Below, piece by piece: positions 7,600-15,950 of a stretch of DNA of 26,960 nucleotides. The notes beneath the pieces were generated by a model. That model was not told the origin of the DNA. It worked only from the letters and a program-made list of their open reading frames with translations, and searched no databases. This stretch comes from CAYJAD01 sp964372165 (GTDB lineage: Bacteria; Desulfobacterota; Desulfovibrionia; Desulfovibrionales; Desulfovibrionaceae). Position 1 is the first letter of the stretch. Each line of letters begins with the position of its first letter. The stretch is from positions 1 through 26,960 of the forward strand of contig CAYJPT010000011.1 in the NCBI GenBank assembly GCA_964372165.1, read 5' to 3'. The translations under genes were made by a program, and so were the position numbers.

Positions 7600-10270
7600 C
7601 ATTTTGAAGCCTCCTAATAAGTTGATTCCTTTTTGGCTTAAACAAGATTATATCCCACCGCTACAACCCTTACTCATTTGGCAAAGTATCAGCCTTTTTT
7701 GGCTATGTGGACTACTTGCCGCACGCTTTCCCATTATGGGTATAGCCATTGCATTTGGCATACTTTTAATTGACAAACGCATAAGGCATAAAGCCAGAAC
7801 TTTTGCAGCTATTTGCTTATTTATAATAGGTTTTTTAGCGATACATTTTTTAATACCCATGCGCCCAACCTACCCCACTTGGGCTATGCAAGAGCAGTCA
7901 CCTATTTCTACTCGCCTTGAAGGAACGGTTACTAAAGTTGAAAGCTTATCCGACCAACGCTTGCGTATATTCTTACGTGATGTGCGTTCGCTCAAATATC
8001 CCAAAACACCACCCTTACCCGGTCTACTGGTTTGGACTTGGGATGCAAAGAAAAGTAAAGAAAATAAATATAATTCTAACACATTACCAATAAGGCCTCT
8101 GCCGGGACAAAAAGTACACATTACTGCCAAATTACGCACTACCAAAAGTTTTAAAAATTTGGGAAGTTATAGCTTTGGTTTTTATTGGCAAAGTCAAGGG
8201 GTTTTTTGGCGCATCTGGAGCCGTGGTGCTTATGGTAATCCACAAATATTAGAGCAAGCTAACATCTTTGCACAACTGCGCAACAAAGCTTTGCATGCAC
8301 TTGAGCAAACTATTTTCACTTCACCTTTAGATGTAAATACCACACAAACACAGGCAAAAGCTTTCCTTCCGGCTTTGCTCTTTGGAGAAAAATACTATCT
8401 TACACAAGACAGTATGGAAAATATGCGCGCTGCCTCCTTAATACATTCTCTTGCACTTTCAGGGCAACACCTTGCCCTAGTGGTCTTTTTTGCTGCAATA
8501 ATTGCAAGTTTTATCCACAGAGTTTTTCCCAAAAGTCTACTGATATTACCAAAAAGAAAATGGATTGGACTTATTGCTTTACCTCTTGCTGCTTTATACC
8601 TTTGGATTGGTAATGCACCACCGTCGTTATTGCGTGCAGCTATTATGTTAACCCTTGCTTTGATTTTATATTGGCGCACACGTGTAGCAACGCTTGTTGA
8701 TGTATTATTAATGACTTTGCTACTCATTACTTGTTATAATCCAACAGCAATTTTCAACCTTGGATTACAATTATCTGTGCTTTGCGTAGCAAGCATTGCC
8801 ATAATATTACCTTTGCTTAGGCGCATACCAAAACCAAACATAAAGCTTTTAGCAACCCACACTCTAACATTTTACACCCTCAAATTAGTGCGTAATATTT
8901 GCCAAATATTTATTATCTCCTTAGCAATACAAATAGTATTGTTACCGATATTTATTTACTATTTTCCTCCAAGCGGTCCTTGGTTTATAACAAATATAGT
9001 CTGGCTACCCGTACTTGGAATTTGGGTTTTACCTCTGGCAGCTTTTGGACTTGTAGCAGCATGCATTTGGCCTAGCAGCATCTTTGCTGAGCAAATCTTA
9101 ACTCTTGCAGCATGGCCTTGTGAATTACTATTGAATATATTGCAATATATGCATCAGCACGGGCTATTTAACTTCCCTGCTCTATTACGCCCCCACGGAA
9201 CAGTTTTTTTAGCATGGATAGCCCTATGTTTAGCTTTAGCACTCTTAGTTGGGCGTGTGCAACTCAAAAGCTGTTTGCATGATTTAAACAAAAACACAAA
9301 ACAATTTGATGCTAACAAAACCTTATTAATAATAGGCATGATCTTTTTATTTGCAGGTCCAATCATTCGCTATGCAAGTTATCATAGCCATGATGTACAT
9401 ATTGATATGCTTGATGTGGGACAAGGGCAAGCTATCTGCATTACTTCACATGGTGGACAGCGTATTTTAATTGATGGTGGCGGTAGTTACTCATCACGTT
9501 TTGATATAGGCTACAGTATTGTCATGCCAACTCTCATAGATAACGCAGCTCCACATCTTTTAGCAGTTATAAACACACATCCGGACATGGATCATTTACA
9601 GGGGCTTATGTCTATATTGAAAAATATGCAGGTGGGTAAATTTTATCATAATGGCAAAAAAATGCGCCCAACCTATATACGTAAACTAAAGTCATTACAA
9701 AATGAAGGTAAACTACCTCCCACAGAAATTTTACATAGTGGCATGCAAATCCCCCTATCAAGTGTGAACAGTGCTCTAAAATTACATATTATTCATCCGC
9801 CAAAGGACAATAACTTATCAAGTAATAATGCATCTATTGTACTACACCTTGTACATGAAGATAAGTTAATAAAACAAGGCATTGCAATATTTTGCGGTGA
9901 TGCAGAAATATTAGCCCAAAAAATGATTTTGCAATCAAAGCAAGATATTGAGGCAAGCATAATTTCTGTACCGCATCATGGCTCTAAGGATGCTTTGCTT
10001 AAAGCTTTTTATGATTCAGTCAAACCACAAATTGCTCTAGTTAGCACTGCGCAACATAATAATTTATCACTACCACATTTTACAGTGCAAAATGCGCTAA
10101 AACAAAAAAATATTCGCATGTACAGCACTGCAAGTAAAGGGGGTATACGTGTAACTTGGCGTAGCAATGCACAAATTTATAAATTACAGGGTAAGATTGC
10201 ACCTCCAACACTACAAGTCAAAACACTTCATAACATACCAAGATTTGCCCTAATAGACTTTTTACGCTAG
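7559..10270 (+). CDS. comEC: ComEC/Rec2-type DNA uptake channel
   Basis: ComEC is the inner-membrane channel that takes single-stranded DNA into the cytoplasm during natural transformation. The product is up to 903 residues. It has N-terminal membrane helices, a soluble OB-like region (about 100-220), the Competence domain beginning LLFGEKYYLTQDSMENM with SLALSGQHLALVV, further helices, and a C-terminal metallo-beta-lactamase-like domain with LDVGQGQAICI, ILIDGGGSYSS, NTHPDMDHLQGL and SVPHHGSKDAL. The metal-binding histidines and aspartates of the last domain look present. The start is uncertain: a GTG at 7559 overlaps smpB by 41 bases, while a TTG at 7604 lies just after the smpB stop; neither has a strong ribosome site. 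The frame is uninterrupted, so the gene appears functional. No other competence genes are in the window. Confidence 0.93.
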   Translation: MPLNAIWNETLADSILKPPNKLIPFWLKQDYIPPLQPLLIWQSISLFWLCGLLAARFPIMGIAIAFGILLIDKRIRHKARTFAAICLFIIGFLAIHFLIPMRPTYPTWAMQEQSPISTRLEGTVTKVESLSDQRLRIFLRDVRSLKYPKTPPLPGLLVWTWDAKKSKENKYNSNTLPIRPLPGQKVHITAKLRTTKSFKNLGSYSFGFYWQSQGVFWRIWSRGAYGNPQILEQANIFAQLRNKALHALEQTIFTSPLDVNTTQTQAKAFLPALLFGEKYYLTQDSMENMRAASLIHSLALSGQHLALVVFFAAIIASFIHRVFPKSLLILPKRKWIGLIALPLAALYLWIGNAPPSLLRAAIMLTLALILYWRTRVATLVDVLLMTLLLITCYNPTAIFNLGLQLSVLCVASIAIILPLLRRIPKPNIKLLATHTLTFYTLKLVRNICQIFIISLAIQIVLLPIFIYYFPPSGPWFITNIVWLPVLGIWVLPLAAFGLVAACIWPSSIFAEQILTLAAWPCELLLNILQYMHQHGLFNFPALLRPHGTVFLAWIALCLALALLVGRVQLKSCLHDLNKNTKQFDANKTLLIIGMIFLFAGPIIRYASYHSHDVHIDMLDVGQGQAICITSHGGQRILIDGGGSYSSRFDIGYSIVMPTLIDNAAPHLLAVINTHPDMDHLQGLMSILKNMQVGKFYHNGKKMRPTYIRKLKSLQNEGKLPPTEILHSGMQIPLSSVNSALKLHIIHPPKDNNLSSNNASIVLHLVHEDKLIKQGIAIFCGDAEILAQKMILQSKQDIEASIISVPHHGSKDALLKAFYDSVKPQIALVSTAQHNNLSLPHFTVQNALKQKNIRMYSTASKGGIRVTWRSNAQIYKLQGKIAPPTLQVKTLHNIPRFALIDFLR

Positions 10271-10588
10271 ACTGTACTGAACTTATTATGGGTATACTTT
10301 CAAATTCAACTTGCAATTATTTTTAAAAGTACTAAAAGTACAAAGTAGTTTGTTGGAAAAACCAATTACTAACAGTTTATTTAGTCGATGCTTAAAAAAC
10401 TGGCTTTTTACATCATAAAATTACCAAAGATTCGCATTGCATGCTCTTACTTCTGGTAACTTTATTGGCTCATTTAAACTATAAAATATGTTTTTCAAAT
10501 AGTTACACTGTTTTTCAATGTCAGCTACTTGACAAATTTAAATGCCAAAAAAACATCTTATATTTTTTTATGGCTTTATAAGGCAATT
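10271..10588. other. Intergenic gap before gmd, little content
   Basis: About 318 AT-rich bases without a supportable gene. A weak inverted pair TTACCA/TGGTAA (10421-10426 and 10454-10459) and a TTGACA hexamer (10529-10534) are visible. No good -10 box stands 16-18 bases after that hexamer, so I do not call it a promoter with confidence. No terminator with a U-tract is seen after comEC. Confidence 0.4.
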
Positions 10589-11740
10589 ATGAAAAAAGCT
10601 CTGATTACAGGCATAACCGGACAAGACGGTGCATATCTTGCGCAATTTTTGTTAGAAAAAGGCTATGAGGTTCATGGCTTAAAACGCCGTGCTTCTCTAT
10701 TTAATACAGCACGAATTGATAATATATATCAATCTCCGCATGCCAAGGATAGACGCTTTATTTTGCATTATGGAGATATGACGGACTCTGGTGGTTTGAT
10801 TAGAGTTATACAAGAAATACAACCAGATGAAGTATACAATTTAGCAGCACAAAGCCATGTAAAAGTATCTTTTGACTCACCTGAATATACTGCCAATGTT
10901 GATGCTCTCGGCACTTTACGCCTTTTAGAAGCTATACGAATTTTAGGGCTAGAACAAAAAAGCCGATTTTATCAAGCATCTACATCAGAGCTTTTTGGTA
11001 AGGTTAAAGAAAGTCCACAAAGTGAAACAACACCATTTTACCCTCGCTCTCCTTATGCTTGTGCAAAATTATATGCATATTGGATTACCGTAAATTACCG
11101 CGAAGCATATGACATGTATGCTTGCAACGGAATTTTATTTAACCATGAATCACCCTTACGTGGTGAAACCTTTGTAACACGAAAAATCACACGCGCCCTT
11201 TGCCGTTTAATTTTAGGTCTTGGTGAAATTTTACACCTTGGCAATATGAGTGCCCTTAGAGATTGGGGGCATGCAAAAGACTATGTAGAAATGCAATGGC
11301 TTATGCTGCAACAACAGCAAGCAGAGGATTTTGTAATTGCCACCGGGCGACAAATTTCAGTACGTAAATTTGTAGAGATGGCAGCCCTTGAATTGGGTAT
11401 TACTCTTGCGTGGAGTGGACAAGGACTAGAAGAAAAGGGCATCATCGAACAAGTTGATGCTGCAAAACTTGCAAAACTGTGTCCGGAAAAATATCGTTTA
11501 AAACCATGTTTAAAATCCGGAGATGTTATAGTATCCGTTGATCCACGTTACTTTCGCCCTACTGAAGTTGAAACATTGCTTGGTAATCCGGGCAATGCAA
11601 AATCAAAACTTGGTTGGGAACCAAAAGTAACACTGGAAGAAATGATTGCGGAAATGATTGCTTATGATTTTTCATTGGCAGCTAAAGATAAACTTTGCCT
11701 TGACCAAGGCTTTGATATATTTGAATCAGGTGAAGTATAG
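10589..11740 (+). CDS. gmd: GDP-mannose 4,6-dehydratase
   Basis: This NADP-dependent short-chain dehydrogenase converts GDP-mannose to GDP-4-keto-6-deoxymannose, the precursor of GDP-fucose, GDP-rhamnose and related surface sugars. The start at 10589 is chosen because AGG lies five bases upstream and the Rossmann fold begins at once (KKALITGITGQDGAYLAQFL); an earlier in-frame TTG would add 20 non-conserved residues. Visible motifs are the glycine-rich TGITGQDG, GDMTDSGGL, the catalytic STSELFG threonine/glutamate region and YACAKLYAYW with the Tyr-x3-Lys pair, then FNHESPLRGETFVTRKITRA, typical of GMD. The length is 383 residues. No partner epimerase/reductase or glycosyltransferase is adjacent, so its end product cannot be deduced. 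Confidence 0.96.
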   Translation: MKKALITGITGQDGAYLAQFLLEKGYEVHGLKRRASLFNTARIDNIYQSPHAKDRRFILHYGDMTDSGGLIRVIQEIQPDEVYNLAAQSHVKVSFDSPEYTANVDALGTLRLLEAIRILGLEQKSRFYQASTSELFGKVKESPQSETTPFYPRSPYACAKLYAYWITVNYREAYDMYACNGILFNHESPLRGETFVTRKITRALCRLILGLGEILHLGNMSALRDWGHAKDYVEMQWLMLQQQQAEDFVIATGRQISVRKFVEMAALELGITLAWSGQGLEEKGIIEQVDAAKLAKLCPEKYRLKPCLKSGDVIVSVDPRYFRPTEVETLLGNPGNAKSKLGWEPKVTLEEMIAEMIAYDFSLAAKDKLCLDQGFDIFESGEV

Positions 11741-11799
11741 GTGATAAAAATAAATGCCTAACCCTGTTGTAATTTTGTAAATAACCGATTAGGTATTAT

Positions 11800-11829
11800 A
11801 TACAACAAAATCTAAGCATTTTGTTGTAT
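11800..11829 (+). terminator. AT-rich hairpin downstream of gmd
   Basis: ATACAACAAAAT (11800-11811) is perfectly complementary to ATTTTGTTGTAT (11818-11829), with the 6-base loop CTAAGC: a 12-bp stem 60 bases after the gmd stop. No clear U-tract follows, so it is only a possible intrinsic terminator; an RNA-stability hairpin is an alternative. Confidence 0.45.
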
Positions 11830-11894
11830 CTATGCATCAAACTGCTTTGACATTTAAGCATTATTGTGACTAGATTGAAGAGAACATAATTGAA

Positions 11895-12076
11895 GGAAAC
11901 GCTGATTAAATCAATAAGTCAAAAAACATATTGTGCGTTTCCTTACAAAGTAGGCATTATGCCTACTTTGCACGCCGAATGAGAGCAAAAAACCACGCTT
12001 TTTTGCGTCCCACAGGGCGGATGAAGGCAGAGTGCCTTTCTGATTTATTCTGCTTGCAGAATAAATCAGCATTTCC
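11895..12076 (+). mobile_element. MITE-like interspersed element, copy 1 (182 bp)
   Basis: A non-coding element, about 95% identical to a second copy at 23603-23785, with the first 55 bases also present at 26906-26960. The ends are imperfect inverted repeats: GGAAACGCTGATTAAATC at the left and, reading inwards from the right, GGAAATGCTGATTTATTC. The left GGAAACGC is repeated inverted 32 bases inside (GCGTTTCC, 11935-11942). Internal hairpins include AAAGTAGGCA-tta-TGCCTACTTT, GCAAAAAA/TTTTTTGC, AAGGCA-gag-TGCCTT, and a perfect 14-bp stem CTGATTTATTCTGC/GCAGAATAAATCAG near the right end. Flanking tetramers are TGAA and TTAA (3 of 4 match). It ends 44 bases before the motA start codon. No open frame of useful size is present. 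Confidence 0.8.
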
Positions 12077-12120
12077 TTAATTGATTATGTTTAATGAGCT
12101 TAGGCACAAAAGGACTATAT

Positions 12121-12879
12121 ATGGATTTAGCTACTTTAGGTGGATTTCTTTGCGGTTTTGGACTTGTTCTAGGTTCTATATTTATTGGTCCAGAGCCAGG
12201 AAACTTTATTGATATTCCAAGTATCATGATTGTAATAGGAGGAACTCTCTCCTCAGTTATGGTTTGTTTTCCCTTTGCTGAAGTTCGCCAAGCCTTTGGC
12301 GCCGCCATGAAAGCCTTTATATCAAAAGAAACACCAGCAAGCGAAGTGGTTGCAACCATGGTACGCATTGCAGAAATTAGCCGCCGCCAAGGCATTATTG
12401 CTCTTGAAAAAATCCAAACTAATAATCCTATATTAAAAAAAGCAACACAACTTATTGCCGACAGCGCTGACCCTGACCTAATCCACGCCACAGTGTCCAT
12501 TGAAATTATTTCAATGAAAAAAAGGCATAATATCGGTATCAGCGTATTTACAAGACTTGGCGGCCTAGCACCAGCCATGGGCATGATTGGTACACTCATC
12601 GGTCTTGTACAAATGCTTGCAAACCTATCTGACCCAGAAGCCATCGGCCCAGCTATGGCTGTTGCTATCTTAACCACATTTTATGGCGCGCTTATTTCAA
12701 ACTTGCTCTTTTTGCCATTAGCAGGAAAACTCAAAGCCAAAAGTATGCAAGAAGAATTATTGTTACATATTATTTTTGAAGGGGCAAAGTCCATACTTGA
12801 AAATAATAACCCACGTTTGGTATATGAAAAACTTTCGTCTTTCTTACCACCTAAGGAACGTAAAGCACCAGAGAAATAG
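12121..12879 (+). CDS. motA: Flagellar motor stator protein MotA
   Basis: MotA forms, with MotB, the ion-conducting stator that drives the flagellar rotor. The start at 12121 is chosen from AAAGGA ending seven bases upstream and from the protein beginning MDLATLGGFLCGFGLVLG, the usual first helix; an in-frame ATG 27 bases earlier would lengthen it without homology. The product is 252 residues with four membrane segments: two near the N-terminus, then a cytoplasmic domain (about 60-150) with the rotor-facing charged helix, then LAPAMGMIGTLIGLVQML and AMAVAILTTFYGALISNLLFLPL. The conserved prolines (LAPAMG and IGPAMA) that gate stator motion are present. motB begins two bases after the stop. 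A MITE-like element occupies the upstream region, and no clear promoter is visible between them. Confidence 0.95.
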   Translation: MDLATLGGFLCGFGLVLGSIFIGPEPGNFIDIPSIMIVIGGTLSSVMVCFPFAEVRQAFGAAMKAFISKETPASEVVATMVRIAEISRRQGIIALEKIQTNNPILKKATQLIADSADPDLIHATVSIEIISMKKRHNIGISVFTRLGGLAPAMGMIGTLIGLVQMLANLSDPEAIGPAMAVAILTTFYGALISNLLFLPLAGKLKAKSMQEELLLHIIFEGAKSILENNNPRLVYEKLSSFLPPKERKAPEK

Positions 12880-12881
12880 TT

Positions 12882-13619
12882 ATGAGTAACGATCCATTAC
12901 AAAGTGACGATGATGATGTCGAAGAAGGTGAAGGCTGGCTTGCTACATTTGCAGATATTAGTATGCTTTTGCTGGTGTTTTTTATCTTACTATTTTCTCT
13001 ATCAAGCATTGAGCAATCAAAATTCTTAGCAACTGTTGGTTCTATTAAAGGCGCATTGGGCGGTGATAAAGCAAGCCTTGCCCAAGATAATCCTATTGGC
13101 ACAGCCGGTTCTAAACAAGAAGCAGTAAAAAAACGCCAAGAACTTATTGAATCTCAAAAACAAACATTCAATGAAATTAAAAGTTTTCTTGTAAAAAATG
13201 GCATGGAAGGTCAGGTAAGTGCTGTGCTTGATGAAGGCACAATCACCTTGCGCCTACCGGCAAAAGTACTTTTTGAATCAAATAGTGCTGATCTTAGCCC
13301 AGAAAGCGAAACTACCTTAAACATATTAAAAGATATTTTTGTACAAAGACGTGAACAAGAAATTGATATACGTGGATATACTGATGACTCCCCCATTCAA
13401 CCTGGGAGCAGATTTAAAGATGCATGGGAACTCTCTGCTTTGCGTGCAGTAACAGTACTACGCTATCTTTTATCTCAAGGTGTTGATGCTGAACGCATGA
13501 CTGCCACAGGCTTTGGTTCGCTTAGTCCTATTTTGCCTAATAATACAGAAGAAAATAGAGCTAAAAATAGGCGTGTTGAATTTACGCTAAAGCGTGATGT
13601 TAACAAAAATGAAGAATAA
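12882..13619 (+). CDS. motB: Flagellar motor stator protein MotB
   Basis: MotB anchors the stator to peptidoglycan and carries the ion-binding aspartate. The 245-residue product has an acidic N-terminus, one membrane helix WLATFADISMLLLVFFILLF with the essential Asp at residue 25, a plug/linker region, and a C-terminal OmpA-like peptidoglycan-binding domain (about 120-240) with LFESNSADLSPES, IRGYTDDSPI, ELSALRAVTVLRYL and NRRVEFTLKR. It starts two bases after the motA stop and forms a two-gene operon with it. Whether the coupling ion is H+ or Na+ cannot be settled from sequence alone. No other flagellar genes are in the window. Confidence 0.95.
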   Translation: MSNDPLQSDDDDVEEGEGWLATFADISMLLLVFFILLFSLSSIEQSKFLATVGSIKGALGGDKASLAQDNPIGTAGSKQEAVKKRQELIESQKQTFNEIKSFLVKNGMEGQVSAVLDEGTITLRLPAKVLFESNSADLSPESETTLNILKDIFVQRREQEIDIRGYTDDSPIQPGSRFKDAWELSALRAVTVLRYLLSQGVDAERMTATGFGSLSPILPNNTEENRAKNRRVEFTLKRDVNKNEE

Positions 13620-14018
13620 GCAATGGTACAAAAGTCACAGCGATATAAAAGACCTTTTATCAACTGTAAAAGTTGTAATACATTGTGATATAGCTTTAAT
13701 TTTATAGCATTTTATCTTGCATGCAAAGCTTGTTCAAAAGTACGCACTCATGTGTCAACAGCTCATTAAGCTACAACAATGTACAACCTATAACATAGTA
13801 ATATATCATATTTTTTGTTTGCTATCACATAAAAACATGCATTTTATTTTTGCAAGCTCTAAACTCTTGCCTTATTGGCGTACAAAGGGTATTAGATTCG
13901 TGCGCCAACGCACTATAAGCAAAACCATGTTTGTGTAACAGTAATTTAAAAGCATAAATTATCAAATTGTTAATGTTATTTACTGACTTTTGGACAAATT
14001 GCTTACAGTAAGGATGTT
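13620..14018. other. Gap between motB and the PilZ gene
   Basis: About 400 bases. A small AT hairpin ATAAAA-gacc-TTTTAT (13645-13660) and a CAACT/AGTTG pair shortly after may end motAB transcription. TTGCATGCAA (13717-13726) is a perfect 10-base palindrome. An open stretch of about 73 codons from 13717 has no ribosome site and an unprotein-like composition, so it is not called. I see no RNA gene. Confidence 0.4.
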
Positions 14019-14021
14019 ATG

Positions 14022-14396
14022 ATGCAAGAAAAACAATATGATTTTTTCATTGATGAAGACGGTAATTCCAACCGCCATTCATACAGAGCGCATGTGTATG
14101 GTATCGAGGCTCGAGTTAATAAAAAATCGACATGTTATGGTCTTTCAGATATAAGTGTTTCCGGTTGTTCATTTAAAGTTCCAATGATAGAATGGTCAAT
14201 TAATGAACGTTTTGTTTTGCAACTTGAGGTGAAAGGTCGTATAATTTTAGGTGGCATAAAGGCACGCATGGTACGTGCAACACAAAATAATGTTGTAGCT
14301 TGCTCCTTTGAAGGACTTAGTGAAAAACAAGAATATGCTTTGGACAAACTTGTGCTTGAAATTCAAAAACGTATAATTGCTTTAAACAGAGTCTAA
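14022..14396 (+). CDS. PilZ-domain c-di-GMP-binding protein
   Basis: PilZ domains bind cyclic di-GMP and usually modulate motility, adhesion or polysaccharide export. The product is about 124 residues and is essentially one PilZ barrel. The two ligand motifs are both present: R-x3-R in RHSYR and D-x-S-x2-G in DISVSG, about 20 residues apart. ATGs at 14019 and 14022 are adjacent; the second sits seven bases after AAGGA (14010-14014) and is preferred. It lies downstream of motAB, separated by 400 bases, and upstream of the acetyl-CoA-carboxylase-like operon on the same strand. A role in flagellar braking is plausible from family knowledge but not shown here. The EAL protein at 20274-22502 would lower its ligand. 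Confidence 0.85.
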   Translation: MQEKQYDFFIDEDGNSNRHSYRAHVYGIEARVNKKSTCYGLSDISVSGCSFKVPMIEWSINERFVLQLEVKGRIILGGIKARMVRATQNNVVACSFEGLSEKQEYALDKLVLEIQKRIIALNRV

Positions 14397-14433
14397 AAAA
14401 CATTAAACATAAAATAAGTAAGCTATTATCCAC

Positions 14434-14473
14434 ATCACAAGAAGTTGATAGTGATACTAAATAATATTCTACT
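14434..14473 (+). promoter_or_regulatory. Candidate promoter and palindrome before the acc operon
   Basis: TTGATA (14445-14450) and TCTACT (14468-14473) are 17 bases apart and lie 31 bases before the accC start. ATCAC (14434-14438) and GTGAT (14451-14455) form a palindrome that straddles the -35 box, as a repressor site might. Both parts are modest matches. Confidence 0.35.
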
Positions 14474-14504
14474 TCATAAATGATACGTGGTCTTGAGGAG
14501 AGAT

Positions 14505-15932
14505 ATGGAGTTAAAGGAACATAAAGTCTTGGTTGCAAACCGAGGCGAAATTGCACTTCGCATTGTTCGGGCATGTCATAAACTTGGTATGCCTTTTACT
14601 TGTGTCTATACAGCAGAGGATCATGCCTCAGGGCATGTGCGTCTTGCTAAAGAACTTGGTAAGAACAAAAGTTTATACCGAGTTTCTTCATATCACGATG
14701 CCAATGAAATTATGGCTGTTGCCGATGATGCAGAGTGCACGGCTATTCACCCCGGTTATGGTTTCTTTGCAGAAGATTTTCGCTTTGCAAGACGTGTCAC
14801 AAAACGCAATCGCAAACTCATTTTTATTGGCCCTTCGTGGAAAATTATTCGTGAGCTTGGTGATAAAATTAATACTAAACGCCTTGCACGCAGCCTTAAT
14901 GTTCCTACTGTGCCAGGTTCTGACCGTCCAATTTATGATGAGCAAGAAGCCGAAAAAATTGCACGTTCGGTATTTGACTTTCAAATTCAGCGTGGGGTTA
15001 AACAACCTTTAGTATTAGTCAAAGCCTCAGCTGGCGGCGGCGGCATGGGTATTGAAGAAGTATACGACATTGACGTTTTTCGTTCTGTGTATCGTCGCAT
15101 ACGTAATTATGCTTTACGTCAATTCAAAGACGAAGGTGTACTTATTGAGCAAAGAATAACCGACTTTAACCATTTAGAAGTGCAAATTGTATCAGATAGA
15201 AGTGGTAAAAACCCTGTGCACTTTGGTACACGCAACTGCTCAATACAGTCAACAGGTTTACAAAAACGTATTGAAATTGCACCAGGATTTGACCCAGAAA
15301 ACATTGAATATTCATTTGATGCTGCAAAAGTTTTACGAGACATAACAGATTACTCATTAGCCATGGCCCGCAAAGTTGGATACGACAATGTGGGCACTTG
15401 GGAATGGATTGTAACACGTGATGGTGAACCATTTCTAATGGAAGTTAACACACGTATTCAGGTAGAAAATGGCGTTTCAGCTCGTATTTCAAAGGTAAAA
15501 AATCGCATAGCCCTTGGTGATGTTGACCTTATTGCGGAGCAAATTCGTATTGGTCTTGGTGACCCATTAGGATATACTCAAGAAGATATATCTTTTGTCG
15601 GAACCGGTATTGAATATAGGCTAATTGCTGAAGATCCAGACAATCGTTTTGCTCCATGGGTTGGAAAAATTGAAAAATTTGGCTGGCGTAAACATGATTG
15701 GCTAACCATGCTAACACACGTTCCAACTGATGTACCTTATGAAATACCAACAGAATTTGACCCAAACCTTGCCCTAGGCATTGTTTGGGGTAAAGACATA
15801 GCAGAAGTAAAAGTACGCGGTAGGCAATTTTTAGATGAACTCACTCTTAAAGGTCAAAACGCTGCCGCTGAAAGTCTTAAATCCAATATTGATTTTTTAC
15901 GTTCAAATACTGAACGTATCCTACGTTTTTAG
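14505..15932 (+). CDS. accC: Biotin carboxylase (ATP-grasp), acetyl-CoA carboxylase-type
   Basis: Biotin carboxylase uses ATP and bicarbonate to carboxylate biotin on a carrier protein. The ATG at 14505 has GAGGAG just upstream (14495-14500); an in-frame GTG 18 bases earlier is less likely. The 475-residue product has the N-terminal domain (HKVLVANRGEIALRIVRAC), AIHPGYGFFAED, the ATP-lid glycine run KASAGGGGMGIEEV, and the catalytic EVNTRIQVE and EYRLIAEDP with its arginine. Two departures from the common enzyme are visible. The usual CSxQRRxQK segment reads CSIQSTGLQKR, losing the arginine pair and gaining one residue, and VEHPV is VENGV. It is the first gene of a four-gene run. Substrate (acetyl-CoA or another acyl-CoA) is inferred from its partner. 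Confidence 0.88.
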   Translation: MELKEHKVLVANRGEIALRIVRACHKLGMPFTCVYTAEDHASGHVRLAKELGKNKSLYRVSSYHDANEIMAVADDAECTAIHPGYGFFAEDFRFARRVTKRNRKLIFIGPSWKIIRELGDKINTKRLARSLNVPTVPGSDRPIYDEQEAEKIARSVFDFQIQRGVKQPLVLVKASAGGGGMGIEEVYDIDVFRSVYRRIRNYALRQFKDEGVLIEQRITDFNHLEVQIVSDRSGKNPVHFGTRNCSIQSTGLQKRIEIAPGFDPENIEYSFDAAKVLRDITDYSLAMARKVGYDNVGTWEWIVTRDGEPFLMEVNTRIQVENGVSARISKVKNRIALGDVDLIAEQIRIGLGDPLGYTQEDISFVGTGIEYRLIAEDPDNRFAPWVGKIEKFGWRKHDWLTMLTHVPTDVPYEIPTEFDPNLALGIVWGKDIAEVKVRGRQFLDELTLKGQNAAAESLKSNIDFLRSNTERILRF

Positions 15933-15950
15933 CATATACAAAGGTTTAGC

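Noticed and set aside
10529..10557. TTGACA as the gmd promoter
   Set aside because: The -35 hexamer is perfect, but no reasonable -10 box follows at 16-18 bases.
11895..12076. CRISPR or tandem repeat interpretation of the 183-bp repeats
   Set aside because: Copies are dispersed over 15 kb, have inverted ends and lack spacers or regular periodicity.
12066..12677. 203-codon minus-strand frame opposite motA
   Set aside because: It lies antisense to a clear MotA gene and its translation has no recognisable domain.
13717..13938. 73-codon + strand frame between motB and the PilZ gene
   Set aside because: Starts at a TTG inside a palindrome, lacks a ribosome site, and has an unprotein-like composition.
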